42,818 nt of DNA from Limosilactobacillus rudii (lineage in GTDB: Bacteria; Bacillota; Bacilli; Lactobacillales; Lactobacillaceae): NCBI RefSeq assembly GCF_014145455.1, contig NZ_JACIVB010000046.1:1-42818 (forward strand), in the 5' to 3' direction. How positions within the stretch are numbered: the stretch's first letter is position 1; every line of letters starts with the position of its first letter. Positions 1-6,416 of this stretch are shown here, in pieces. The notes under the pieces are model-generated. The model worked only from the letters and a program-made list of their open reading frames with translations. It searched no databases and was not told the DNA's origin. Made by a program: the position numbers and the translations under genes.

Positions 1-37
1 CACGCTGGTATCGTGGGTTCAAATCCCGCACGGGTCA
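1..37 (+). tRNA. partial tRNA (3' half), Glu- or Asp-like
   Basis: Only the 3' part is in the window. It has the end of the anticodon arm, a T arm (GTGGG, loop TTCAAAT, CCCGC) and acceptor strand ACGGGTC with discriminator A. The first base would be the third anticodon base of an NTC anticodon, fitting Glu(TTC) or Asp(GTC); the acceptor and A73 favour Glu by analogy with Bacillus. The anticodon itself is outside the window. Confidence 0.7.
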
Positions 38-42
38 CTTTT

Positions 43-115
43 GGAGGATTAGCTCAGTTGGGAGAGCATCTGCCTTACAAGCAGGGGGTCACAGGTTCGA
101 GCCCTGTATCCTCCA
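43..115 (+). tRNA. tRNA-Val(TAC)
   Basis: Full cloverleaf of 73 nt: acceptor GGAGGAT/ATCCTCC, D arm AGCTCAGTTGGGAGAGC, anticodon loop CTTACAA giving TAC, T loop TTCGAGC, discriminator A. No CCA is encoded. It is part of a tightly packed host tRNA operon. Confidence 0.95.
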
Positions 116-155
116 TTAGCAACATTGTTTGTTGCACATATACCCATGACACCAT

Positions 156-228
156 GGCTCGGTAGCTCAGTTGGTAGAGCAACGGATTGAAGCTCCGTGT
201 GTCGGCGGTTCGATTCCGTCCCGCGCCA
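156..228 (+). tRNA. tRNA-Phe(GAA)
   Basis: Cloverleaf of 73 nt with anticodon loop TTGAAGC (GAA) closed by ACGGA/TCCGT, and T loop TTCGATT. The acceptor GGCTCGG pairs with CCGCGCC except for a T4-C69 mismatch in the middle of the stem. The rest looks functional. Confidence 0.93.
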
Positions 229-233
229 TTTAT

Positions 234-316
234 GGGGGAGTAGCGAAGTCTGGCTAAACGCGACGGTCTGTAAAACCGTTCCTTCGGGTTCGGTGGTTCG
301 AATCCACTCTCCCCCA
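234..316 (+). tRNA. tRNA-Tyr(GTA)
   Basis: Class II tRNA of 83 nt: acceptor GGGGGAG/CTCCCCC, anticodon loop CTGTAAA (GTA), long variable arm around CCTTCGGG, T loop TTCGAAT. Confidence 0.95.
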
Positions 317-323
317 TTTTTAT

Positions 324-394
324 AGGGATATAGTTAAACGGTATAACTACGGTCTCCAAAACCGTCATTGTGGGTTCGATTCCTACTATCCCTG
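324..394 (+). tRNA. tRNA-Trp(CCA)
   Basis: 71 nt: acceptor AGGGATA with TATCCCT, anticodon loop CTCCAAA (CCA) closed by ACGGT/ACCGT, T loop TTCGATT, discriminator G. Confidence 0.95.
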
Positions 395-410
395 CTTAAC
401 TGAATATTTT

Positions 411-487
411 GGCGGTATTGGTGAAGTTTGGTTAACACACCGGTTTGTGGGTCCGGCACGCGTGGGTTCAAATCCCACATACCGCCC
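411..487 (+). tRNA. tRNA-His(GTG)
   Basis: 77 nt: acceptor GGCGGTA/TACCGCC followed by C, as expected for His. The anticodon loop contains TTGTGGG (GTG). T arm GTGGG, TTCAAAT, CCCAC. Confidence 0.93.
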
Positions 488-520
488 TTTGATTAAGTAA
501 AGACTTAATCTTAACTATTT

Positions 521-591
<71 letters not shown>

Positions 592-605
592 TTTAGTTAG
601 CTGAT

Positions 606-690
606 GCCTCTGTGGCGGAATTGGCAGACGCGCTGGACTCAAAATCCAGTTCCCGTTGAGGGAGTGTGGGTTCGACCCCCACCGGAGGCA
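606..690 (+). tRNA. tRNA-Leu(CAA), prophage integration target
   Basis: Class II tRNA of 85 nt: acceptor GCCTCTG pairs with CGGAGGC, discriminator A, anticodon loop CTCAAAA (CAA) closed by CTGGA/TCCAG, long variable arm, T loop TTCGACC. Its last 16 bases lie in the 20-bp att core, so the gene stays intact after integration. The matching 3' fragment is left at attR (42509-42524). Confidence 0.95.
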
Positions 691-694
691 TATT
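675..694 (+). other. attL: attL core
   Basis: The 20-bp sequence ACCCCCACCGGAGGCATATT covers the T-arm 3' strand and acceptor of tRNA-Leu plus 4 bases downstream. It is identical to 42509-42528. The flanking bases differ on both sides (TTCG versus ACTT before, TAAG versus ATTG after), so 20 bp is the full exact core. Confidence 0.93.
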
Positions 695-734
695 TAAGCA
701 GTGATGCGAATTATCAGCTAGGCTAAAGTTATTT

Positions 735-773
735 CCTGTAGTCCTTGTGTATCAAGGGTTACAGGAATTTTTT
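735..773 (+). terminator. rho-independent terminator after attL
   Basis: The stem CCTGTAGTCCTTG pairs with CAAGGGTTACAGG (13 bp with two G-U pairs, 5-nt loop) and is followed by AATTTTTTG. The G-U pairs exist only on the plus strand, so it stops rightward transcription from the tRNA operon. It is phage DNA and replaces the host terminator pushed to 42568-42608. Confidence 0.85.
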
Positions 774-790
774 GTTTTAAAATTATTTTA

Positions 791-1924
791 TTATTCATCA
801 GATTTGTACATCTTTTGTACATCATCACTTGAATTTAGATTATCTAAGATACCTTCAACGTGTTTTTCAGACTTAGCTCTCATTTCATTTATAAGATAAG
901 CGTAGTCTTTGGTGGTTGTCGTGATGTCTTTATGACCGAGCCGTTTACTAATTGCATATATATCTACGCCTTGCGAAAGTAGGTAGGCAACGTGTACGTG
1001 TCTTAAACTGTGGAAATGAAACTTCCCCTTATCGGTTATTCCAGCAACTTGCATTGCATGGCGGAGAACCTTATTAACTCCATTTGAACCAGGAACTGTA
1101 CCTTCTTGATTTTGAAATACCTTGTTGCTATGGTTAACCTGTAATTCATTTAATAAATCAATTAGTTCTTTATTTACTCTAATAGTTCTGACAGATGATT
1201 CATTCTTAGTCTTTTTATCGCTACCATCAACATGATAGTTTGATGCTTTTGTAATTGAAATCGTCTTCCAAGGTTCGTTAATATCAGACCACGAAAGAGC
1301 CATTATTTCTCCCAAACGGGCACCAGTATAAATTGCAGTCAGTATCATATATCTAGCTGTATAGCGTGTATCGCGACCATTAAGGAGAGTTTTAATAAGC
1401 TGTTGTGTTTCAGCAATACTCAAATACTTAACTTTAACTTTCTTATCTTCGTTCCAAACTAAATTAATATCTTCGGTAAAATTCTTAACAATGATTCCAT
1501 CATTAACAGCAGAGCGAACACTAGCTCTACATTGACTATTCAGTTTCTTAACCGATTGCGGGGCGTGATCTTTCCCATACCAATTGATAAACTGTTGATA
1601 ATCACGTCTAGTAATCTTTTTAAGTTTTTTATTGTTGAAATATTCTTCAATCCTTTTGTGCGTCCAAATGTAGTGACGAGCGGTTACTTGAGTTATGTGC
1701 GCTTTCTTATAAATATTAAACCAGTCATCAAAATAATCGGCAAATGTAGGATCGTTTTCTATATCAATGCCGTCAAGCCGCTCTTTCTGCAATTTAGCTG
1801 CATATTGTTTGGCTTGCTGTTTGGTGTCGAATCCTGACTTACTCTTTTGGTGGAGCTTGCCGTTTTCATCTCGCCAAGTAATGCGAGCCTGCCATTTTTT
1901 ACCACGTTTCATAAAGTTAGCCAT
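791..1924 (-). CDS. int: tyrosine integrase
   Basis: A 377-aa site-specific recombinase that would join phage attP to the tRNA-Leu attB. The N-terminus (about 1-50) has the AP2-like arm-binding look (KKWQARITW, then GFDTKQQAKQ). A SAM-like core-binding domain spans about 60-160 and the catalytic domain 165-360. The catalytic set is visible: R203 (GARLGE), K near 238-240, H305-x-x-R308 in HSLRH, H331 (LGHKD) and nucleophile Y341. The ATG overlaps the upstream ORF stop as TAATG. It lies next to attL, as usual for a tRNA-targeting integrase. Its last codons contain two TGTACATC repeats that may be integrase arm sites. Confidence 0.96.
   Translation of the reverse strand: MANFMKRGKKWQARITWRDENGKLHQKSKSGFDTKQQAKQYAAKLQKERLDGIDIENDPTFADYFDDWFNIYKKAHITQVTARHYIWTHKRIEEYFNNKKLKKITRRDYQQFINWYGKDHAPQSVKKLNSQCRASVRSAVNDGIIVKNFTEDINLVWNEDKKVKVKYLSIAETQQLIKTLLNGRDTRYTARYMILTAIYTGARLGEIMALSWSDINEPWKTISITKASNYHVDGSDKKTKNESSVRTIRVNKELIDLLNELQVNHSNKVFQNQEGTVPGSNGVNKVLRHAMQVAGITDKGKFHFHSLRHVHVAYLLSQGVDIYAISKRLGHKDITTTTKDYAYLINEMRAKSEKHVEGILDNLNSSDDVQKMYKSDE
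805..823 (+). promoter_or_regulatory. candidate integrase arm-type sites (left pair)
   Basis: TGTACATC occurs at 805-812 and 816-823, in the same direction and 11 bp apart, about 110 bp inside the core. The same octamer is paired at 42400-42419, just inside attR. Paired direct repeats on both sides of the core are what arm-binding integrases use. The role is inferred. Confidence 0.5.
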
Positions 1925-2241
1925 TATTCTTCTCCAATCTCCATCATGCTTACGTTTTCTTCCAAATCATCAAGAATTTCATTAGTTTCAATAAAGGCAA
2001 TCCATTCTTGGATAGGGGTGTTCCTATTAGCTTTTACCGCTTTATAGAGCTTGTCATAGACGTTACCAATAAAATCATCAGTATATTTATCTACAATGCG
2101 TTCAATCTTTGCTTCGTTCCATCGCTTAGCAGGTTGGCGTTTTTTATTTTTAGCTTCTTGTTCAGTTCGGACTTTATCTTTAAAGATAGTGATTGCTGAG
2201 GAATTATTGTCGATATATTCTAGTAGTTCATTTTTGTTCAT
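1924..2241 (-). CDS. small charged protein coupled to integrase
   Basis: A 105-aa hydrophilic, highly charged protein that I do not recognise. No clear helix-turn-helix or membrane segment is seen. Its stop overlaps the integrase start (TAATG), so the two are probably co-translated. Position and size would suit a recombination directionality factor or a lysogeny-associated protein, but no motif proves this. The ATG has a spaced AAGGA upstream on the minus strand. Confidence 0.7.
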   Translation of the reverse strand: MNKNELLEYIDNNSSAITIFKDKVRTEQEAKNKKRQPAKRWNEAKIERIVDKYTDDFIGNVYDKLYKAVKANRNTPIQEWIAFIETNEILDDLEENVSMMEIGEE

Positions 2242-2288
2242 AATAAATAATCCTTTCTTCGTACATATGTTCTTTTACAGTGCTTTTT

Positions 2289-2312
2289 AAACCGGTCGAT
2301 TTCGACCGGTTT
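2289..2312. terminator. perfect hairpin between two leftward genes
   Basis: AAACCGGTCGA and TCGACCGGTTT form an 11-bp perfect inverted repeat with a 2-nt centre. There is no good T tract on either strand, so it could be a weak terminator, a processing site or a protein site. It separates the membrane-protein gene from the integrase pair. Confidence 0.5.
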
Positions 2313-2323
2313 CTACAATTAAC

Positions 2324-2941
2324 TTATTCAATATCTTTGTATGCGTCATCCACATCCGAAACTAAAGTATCTAATTTATCTGAATAACTACTTAAGGAAC
2401 CGCTGGGATCACTAACATAATTGACTAAACTATTAAGACGTTTATAGGCTTTGTTATAAGCATCATAATCATATTCACCAGTGTCATAGTCATTCATTGT
2501 ATCTAAGTATTTTTTAAGCTTGTGTATATTGGTGGTTGAGTTATCAATATTTTCTTGGTTATCAACTACCGCTTCTACGATTATTGAGGGTATATCAGCT
2601 TGTTCATCATCGGCTGCAGCATCAACAATTCCCTTTGCCCACGAATCTCTAATACTATTACCTGACTCTTCAATATCATCGTAAGTTGTTTTATACAATT
2701 TAGTGAATTTATCAGCATTATCAGCAAATTCATCGTCAGCAGCTTCAATCGTCTGATTAATATCGTACTGGTGATAACCACCATATCCAAATGAGGCTAC
2801 AGCTACTAAAACTGAAATAATAAGAGCGATTTTATTTGTTTTAGCTGTACCTTTCTTCTTAAATAATGCAATGGTGAAGCCTAGGAGAATTAGGACAGCT
2901 ACACCACCAATTCCATATAAAACATAGGAAAGTGTATACAT
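2324..2941 (-). CDS. two-TM membrane protein, possible superinfection exclusion
   Basis: 205 aa. Two hydrophobic helices (about 9-27 and 36-56) flank a basic loop KKKGTAKTNK. The remaining 150 residues are acidic and Tyr/Asp/Ser-rich with helical character, probably outside the cell. It lies between repressor and integrase and is co-directional with them, so it is probably expressed in the lysogen. In lactic phages this slot often holds superinfection-exclusion or lysogenic-conversion membrane proteins. That role is inferred from position; I do not recognise the family. Confidence 0.75.
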   Translation of the reverse strand: MYTLSYVLYGIGGVAVLILLGFTIALFKKKGTAKTNKIALIISVLVAVASFGYGGYHQYDINQTIEAADDEFADNADKFTKLYKTTYDDIEESGNSIRDSWAKGIVDAAADDEQADIPSIIVEAVVDNQENIDNSTTNIHKLKKYLDTMNDYDTGEYDYDAYNKAYKRLNSLVNYVSDPSGSLSSYSDKLDTLVSDVDDAYKDIE

Positions 2942-2999
2942 ATAAACTCCTCCAATAATAATCCAGCTTTTAACGTCGATCAGTTTTTGGACGTAATGT

Positions 3000-3443
3000 T
3001 TAATAATCCAGCTTTGGTATATACCTTAATAAATCTTCATCAATTCCAAGATAGTAAACTAATTGTGATTTCGTAAGACGTTTTATTTCATCTTGATCGT
3101 GCATATCAAGTAATAGCTTCATAGCCAGCTCATTTGCTTCATGTTCTATTTTGGGAATAAAACGATCAGCGCCGATAACACGATAGTAAGGGGTGCTAGA
3201 TCCGCCATGTAATACTAGATGACTGAATTCATGTAGTATTACGAATTCAAGATAGTGTTCATCCCAATCGCTATTAACAACAACTGTTGCATAACGGTTA
3301 TTCGCTATTGTAAAACCACCGGTACTATCAATTAATGGCATCATAAGCAACTCGATATTAGCTTCCTTTAGCAGCTCTTGAGGTGTTGTGAGTGTATATT
3401 TGCTTTTTATTTTTTTGTAATTCTTTTCTATAAACGAACACAT
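3000..3443 (-). CDS. ImmA/IrrE-type metallopeptidase
   Basis: 147 aa with the zinc signature HEFSH at 71-75 followed by LVLHG, and a downstream EHEANELA helix (100-107) that supplies the third ligand. This is the ImmA/IrrE family. In ICEBs1 and many phages such proteins cleave the partner CI-like repressor on induction. It is the next gene after the repressor; its ribosome site AGGTGGTGGG overlaps the repressor stop, so the two are translationally linked. A nearby LexA-type cleavage domain is absent from the repressor, which supports protease-mediated induction. Confidence 0.9.
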   Translation of the reverse strand: MCSFIEKNYKKIKSKYTLTTPQELLKEANIELLMMPLIDSTGGFTIANNRYATVVVNSDWDEHYLEFVILHEFSHLVLHGGSSTPYYRVIGADRFIPKIEHEANELAMKLLLDMHDQDEIKRLTKSQLVYYLGIDEDLLRYIPKLDY

Positions 3444-3456
3444 ATGAACCCACCAC

Positions 3457-3879
3457 CTAATTACGATATTTTTTAGGTGTGAAATTCTTTTTAGCTTTTC
3501 GCTTATTCATTTCCATAGCGGTTTGAACAGCGATTAGCAGCCTTTCCTTTTGTTCCTCAGTAGCGGGTTCACCATAAAAATTAAGATTATCCCCAGATTC
3601 AATACCTTCCATTAACTTTTCGGCTTGAATGGCGATGTCGTTTTTTTCTTTATCTGTTAATTCATAGTAAGGCTTTTTTTCTTCGTTGGATCGACCAAGT
3701 AGGTAATCGGTAGAGACGTTGAAAAGATCAGCAAGCTCTCCTAGAGTGTCTGATCCTGGAATAGCACGACCTGTTTCCCAAGCTCCAACTGTTTGTTGTG
3801 AAACGTTCATTAATTTTGCTAATTCTTTTTGTGTAATATGCTTATCTTTTCTAAGCTCTTTTATTATATTTCCTAACAT
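3457..3879 (-). CDS. CI-like repressor, XRE family
   Basis: 140 aa from the ATG. The N-terminal HTH (about 6-60) reads ITQKELAKLMNVSQQTVGAW, then GRAIPG and a STDYLLG end typical of XRE repressors. The C-terminal half is helical and charged with no serine-protease fold. It is divergent from the lytic genes and beside three inverted repeats (3896-4016). An upstream TTG at 3891 is possible, but the GGTGA lead places the start at ATG 3879. It probably keeps the prophage silent and is probably the ImmA target. Confidence 0.92.
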   Translation of the reverse strand: MLGNIIKELRKDKHITQKELAKLMNVSQQTVGAWETGRAIPGSDTLGELADLFNVSTDYLLGRSNEEKKPYYELTDKEKNDIAIQAEKLMEGIESGDNLNFYGEPATEEQKERLLIAVQTAMEMNKRKAKKNFTPKKYRN

Positions 3880-3895
3880 AGCTTTCACCAATCTT

Positions 3896-4016
3896 AATAG
3901 TATTTACTATGATAATACTATTATTAAATGTAAAATACTATTGAAATCAGTATTTTACTAATATAAATAGAAAAATATACTATTTATGGTTGTAATACTA
4001 ATTAAAATAGTATATT
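3896..4016. promoter_or_regulatory. genetic-switch operator region
   Basis: Three inverted repeats share the half-site TAGTATT/AATACTA. Site 1 is AATAGTATT (3896-3904), 9 bp, AATACTATT (3914-3922). Site 2 is GTAAAATACT (3930-3939), 9 bp, AGTATTTTAC (3949-3958). Site 3 is AATATACTATTT (3974-3985) with AAATAGTATATT (4005-4016), enclosing AATACTA at 3994-4000. A leftward promoter could use TTTACA and CATAGT 17 bp apart on the minus strand. These are likely CI/Cro sites. Confidence 0.75.
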
Positions 4017-4070
4017 ATAGTTTTGTAAGGTTGATATGCCTTATAAATTTAATAGAAAGGAGCAAAGGTT

Positions 4071-4178
4071 ATGAGTAAACAAAAAAAGAAGAAACCATTA
4101 AAAAGTTTCTCCTTGATAATTGAATTAAAACTTTTCCCAGAAGTTTTAATTCATCTAGGCTTTAGCTTTAAGCACTAG
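4071..4178 (+). CDS. 35-aa lysine-rich peptide, first rightward ORF
   Basis: Starts MSKQKKKKPLKSF, then a hydrophobic patch (LIIELKLFPEVLIHLGF) and a short basic end. The ribosome site AGAAAGGAGC is strong. It is the first ORF reading right from the operators, ahead of the Cro-like gene, and is followed by a 10-bp hairpin. Too small to place in a family; it could be a leader peptide, small membrane peptide or regulator. Confidence 0.55.
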   Translation: MSKQKKKKPLKSFSLIIELKLFPEVLIHLGFSFKH

Positions 4179-4189
4179 GCTTTGGATAC

Positions 4190-4215
4190 AAAGGAGGAGA
4201 ATTTCCTCCTCCTTT
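4190..4215 (+). terminator. GA-rich hairpin, possible attenuator
   Basis: AAAGGAGGAG (4190-4199) pairs with CTCCTCCTTT (4206-4215), loop AATTTC plus flank. Only a short T run sits in the 3' strand. It lies between the 35-aa ORF and the Cro-like gene, so it may reduce rightward transcription. The GGAGGAG strand also resembles a ribosome site. Confidence 0.5.
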
Positions 4216-4246
4216 AGTATACAGTTTACCATAACTTAATAACACA

Positions 4247-4390
4247 ATGAATTTAAGAAAGAAACTACTTGGAAGTATCTCTATTCAACGCAATGTGACT
4301 GATAATACATCAGACTTATCTATTACTATTCATTTTGGAATTTTATTACTATTGTTGATTATTTGCGTTATAGTGTTTTGCTTTATTTAG
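4247..4390 (+). CDS. 47-aa putative single-TM peptide
   Basis: Basic N-terminus (MNLRKKLLG), polar middle, and a C-terminal hydrophobic helix ILLLLLIICVIVFCF ending two residues before the stop. No good ribosome site precedes the ATG, so translation is uncertain. It sits just before the Cro-like gene. No family recognised. Confidence 0.35.
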   Translation: MNLRKKLLGSISIQRNVTDNTSDLSITIHFGILLLLLIICVIVFCFI

Positions 4391-4404
4391 AGGGGGAAAC
4401 TTAA

Positions 4405-4611
4405 TTGCAAACAAAATTAAAAATTTTAAGAGCAGAGCATAATATGACTCAAGAACAGCTCGCAAAGGCTCTTGGAACATCTCAAAAAGCAATCTCATCT
4501 TGGGAGGTAGGAACTGCTACTCCTAAGCCACCGATGATGCAAAAGATAGAAGATTATTTTGGTGTACCCAAAGAGGATATTTTTTTTACAGCTTTTAACT
4601 ATTCTAATTAG
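4405..4611 (+). CDS. Cro-like XRE regulator
   Basis: 68 aa, nearly all a single HTH: KLKILRAEHNMTQEQLAKAL, GTSQKAISSWE, then a third-helix region ending in FGVPKEDIFF. Starts at TTG with GAGGGGGAAAC 7-8 bases upstream; no ATG fits. It is the first regulator gene in the lytic direction and the natural opponent of the CI-like repressor. A copy of the operator sequence lies just after it. Confidence 0.85.
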   Translation: MQTKLKILRAEHNMTQEQLAKALGTSQKAISSWEVGTATPKPPMMQKIEDYFGVPKEDIFFTAFNYSN

Positions 4612-4636
4612 TTAAAACGGACGAAAAACGAGCTTT

Positions 4637-4662
4637 ATACTAATTAAAATAGATGTAATTAG
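4637..4662. promoter_or_regulatory. extra operator copy downstream of the Cro-like gene
   Basis: The 16-mer ATACTAATTAAAATAG (4637-4652) is identical to 3995-4010 in the main operator. CTAATTA (4640-4646) and TAATTAG (4656-4662) form an inverted repeat with the same 9-bp spacer as sites 1 and 2. It lies before the antirepressor gene and probably lets the switch proteins control it separately. Confidence 0.6.
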
Positions 4663-4737
4663 CTTATATCCATACAATCACCTCTTTCCATCGGGAGATG
4701 AATTAAATGGTAACAAAGCATTTAAGGAGACAAACAA

Positions 4738-5211
4738 ATGCAACAACTATTCAATTTTCACGGACAACAAGTTCGTACAGTAACAATTAATAATGAGCCT
4801 TACTTTGTTGGTAAGGATGTAGCGATGATTTTGGGATATAAAGATTTGAATAGGGCAATTAACCAACATGTAGACCATGAAGATCGTAAGTCCTTGAGCC
4901 GCAAGGATTCGGGCGATTTGTACACTACCCTATGGGGAACGAATGATTGGACTAACAAAACAGTAATAGCTGAATCAGGGGTCTATTCACTAGTTTTCAG
5001 TTCGGAATTACCAACCGCTAAAGAATTCAAACGTTGGGTAACAAGTGAGGTCTTACCATCTATTCGCAAACACGGTGCTTATATGACACCACAAACAATT
5101 GAGAAGGCACTACTTAATCCAGATACAATTATCAATCTTGCTACGCAGTTGAAAGAAGAGCAGCAGCGTCGCCAAATGTTGCAGCTTGAAAATGAAAAAA
5201 ATGAAACCTAA
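4738..5211 (+). CDS. antirepressor N-terminal part (Bro-N), frameshifted
   Basis: 157 aa with a Bro-N domain (about 4-110: FNFHGQQVRT, FVGKDVAMILGY, ESGVYSLVFSSELPTAKEF, WVTSEVLPSIRKHG). Such proteins are phage antirepressors and normally continue into a KilAC domain. Here the reading frame ends at TAA 5209-5211, just after a run of seven A (5195-5201). The KilAC half follows in the +1 frame. Ribosome site AAGGAGACAAACAA fits ATG 4738. The shortened protein keeps its DNA-binding half. Confidence 0.88.
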   Translation: MQQLFNFHGQQVRTVTINNEPYFVGKDVAMILGYKDLNRAINQHVDHEDRKSLSRKDSGDLYTTLWGTNDWTNKTVIAESGVYSLVFSSELPTAKEFKRWVTSEVLPSIRKHGAYMTPQTIEKALLNPDTIINLATQLKEEQQRRQMLQLENEKNET

Positions 5212-5536
5212 GGCATTGTTTGCTGATGCAGTTTCTACAAGTAATTCAGCAATTCTTGTTGGACAGCTTGCTAAAATTCTTCGTCAAAACGGTGTGAACA
5301 TTGGGCAAAATAGACTATTTGCTTGGATGCGAAAGAATGGCTATCTAGGAACTAGAGGTAGTAATCGTAATGTTCCTACTCAACGTTCAATGGAATTGGG
5401 ACTTTTCAAGACTAAAGAAACAGTTATCAATCATTCGGACGGGCATACAACTGTCAATATCACAACAAAGGTAACAGGAAAAGGTCAGCAATACTTCATT
5501 AATAAATTTCTTAATGAAGAAAGGTTAGATGCTTAG
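5192..5536 (+). pseudogene. antirepressor C-terminal part (KilAC)
   Basis: Encodes KPKALFADAVSTSNSAILVG, then QNGVNIGQNRLFAWMRKNGY, the classic KilAC (ANT) domain that normally follows Bro-N in one chain. There is no separate ribosome site. With six instead of seven A at 5195-5201 the two ORFs join smoothly as ENEKMKPKALF. So this is a one-base insertion, a sequencing error in a homopolymer, or a slippage-controlled switch. It is listed as a broken half because it lacks its own start signals. Confidence 0.8.
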
Positions 5537-5547
5537 GAGGCGATTAG

Positions 5548-5709
5548 ATGGCAAAAGAAAACATAGAAATAAAACTAGATGTTGACTCTTCACAAGTTGA
5601 TATAAGTGAAGCTAAAGTTGATAGTTTAATTTCAAAATTAAAAGAAGCCAATACATTAACTGATGTACTAGCTTCTAAGTTGGCAAATCTTACTGAGAAA
5701 CAGAAATAA
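5548..5709 (+). CDS. 53-aa coiled-coil-like hypothetical protein
   Basis: Small acidic, mostly helical protein (MAKENIEIKLDVDSS start; later heptad-like LISKLKEANTLTDVLASKLA). A good ribosome site TTAGGAGGCGATTAG precedes the ATG. Its last 20 bases overlap, tail to tail, a minus-strand gene (5690-5869). Family unknown. Confidence 0.65.
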   Translation: MAKENIEIKLDVDSSQVDISEAKVDSLISKLKEANTLTDVLASKLANLTEKQK

Positions 5710-5869
5710 TTTTATGGCAATTTGGGCATGTGTTGTCACCTAATTTAACTTTGAATTCATTATTACAATTTGGGCATTTGATATTGAATTCGGCAGAGTT
5801 AAGGATACTTGACAAGATATCTAAATTACCAGTTGTTCGACTATTTAAGGTGATCTTAAAATCACTCAT
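5690..5869 (-). CDS. 59-aa zinc-ribbon protein on the opposite strand
   Basis: Two CxxC knuckles, CPNC (about 32-35) and CPNC (about 48-51), follow an N-terminal strand-like region (MSDFKITLNSRTTGNLDIL). The start is ATG 5869, because AAAGGAGGTGAAAATT lies just before it on the minus strand; the GTG at 5878 would overlap that site. It is the only leftward gene inside the early operon and overlaps 5548-5709 by 20 bp. Probably expressed separately, perhaps in the lysogen. Function unknown. Confidence 0.75.
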   Translation of the reverse strand: MSDFKITLNSRTTGNLDILSSILNSAEFNIKCPNCNNEFKVKLGDNTCPNCHKIISVSQ

Positions 5870-5929
5870 AATTTTCACCTCCTTTCATAGGAGATGGATT
5901 AATTATAGCAAAAGAAAGGAGCTGATTAG

Positions 5930-6268
5930 ATGGCGCAAATAAGTATGTCTATTCCAGATGAGCAGATTAACTCAGCGGTGATGGAAGTAGTGAGGAAACT
6001 CGATCTTGTACCACGTGAAGATTTGCGTGCTTATTGTCCGCCACTTGATGATGTTCGTAAGGACTACTTCCGCAATCATTCTAAGCAATGGATTCGTAAT
6101 CTGATCTTTGATCGTTTCCCTGAAACGCTTGATGTGAACGGAGGATGGGCGATCAATCCGTCAGGACGTGAACCAGGAATGAAAGGAACGTACGTCAAAT
6201 TTGAGCAGATGAAGAAGTGGCTTGATGAACACGATGAAATTGATTGGTACGAAAAGCTAGCAAGATAA
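5930..6268 (+). CDS. DUF771-like early protein
   Basis: 112 aa. The run LRAYCPPLDDVRKDYF, the KQWIRNLIFDRFPE helix and a terminal FEQMKKWLDEH match my memory of the DUF771 family of small Gram-positive phage proteins. These sit in early operons next to antirepressors; their role is unknown, perhaps excision or DNA-binding related. Ribosome site GAAAGGAGCTGATTAG supports ATG 5930. Confidence 0.7.
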   Translation: MAQISMSIPDEQINSAVMEVVRKLDLVPREDLRAYCPPLDDVRKDYFRNHSKQWIRNLIFDRFPETLDVNGGWAINPSGREPGMKGTYVKFEQMKKWLDEHDEIDWYEKLAR

Positions 6269-6280
6269 GGAGATGAGTTG

Positions 6281-6403
6281 ATGCTAGGACTAGCAATTCC
6301 ATGGCTCGTGATCATTGCTTGCTTCTTAATCGGAGCGATTGTCAACGTGATCGAACACGAGAAATTGAACGTATTGAAGCCAAAGTATCGGAAGAAGCAT
6401 TAG
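6281..6403 (+). CDS. 40-aa single-TM protein
   Basis: MLGLAIPWLVIIACFLIGAI forms one transmembrane helix at the very N-terminus, followed by a basic tail (KLNVLKPKYRKKH). AAGGAGATGAGTTG is a good ribosome site. It probably sits in the membrane with the tail inside. Unknown function. Confidence 0.65.
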   Translation: MLGLAIPWLVIIACFLIGAIVNVIEHEKLNVLKPKYRKKH

Positions 6404-6416
6404 GAGGTAGGTACCT

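Noticed and set aside
1532-2290. Several plus-strand frames across the integrase and its neighbour
   Set aside because: They are antisense to well-supported genes, lack ribosome sites and show no domain.
5186-5211. Programmed -1 frameshift to join the antirepressor halves
   Set aside because: The required change of frame is +1 (or -2), so the A-rich run cannot act as a -1 slippery site. Listed as a one-base change instead.
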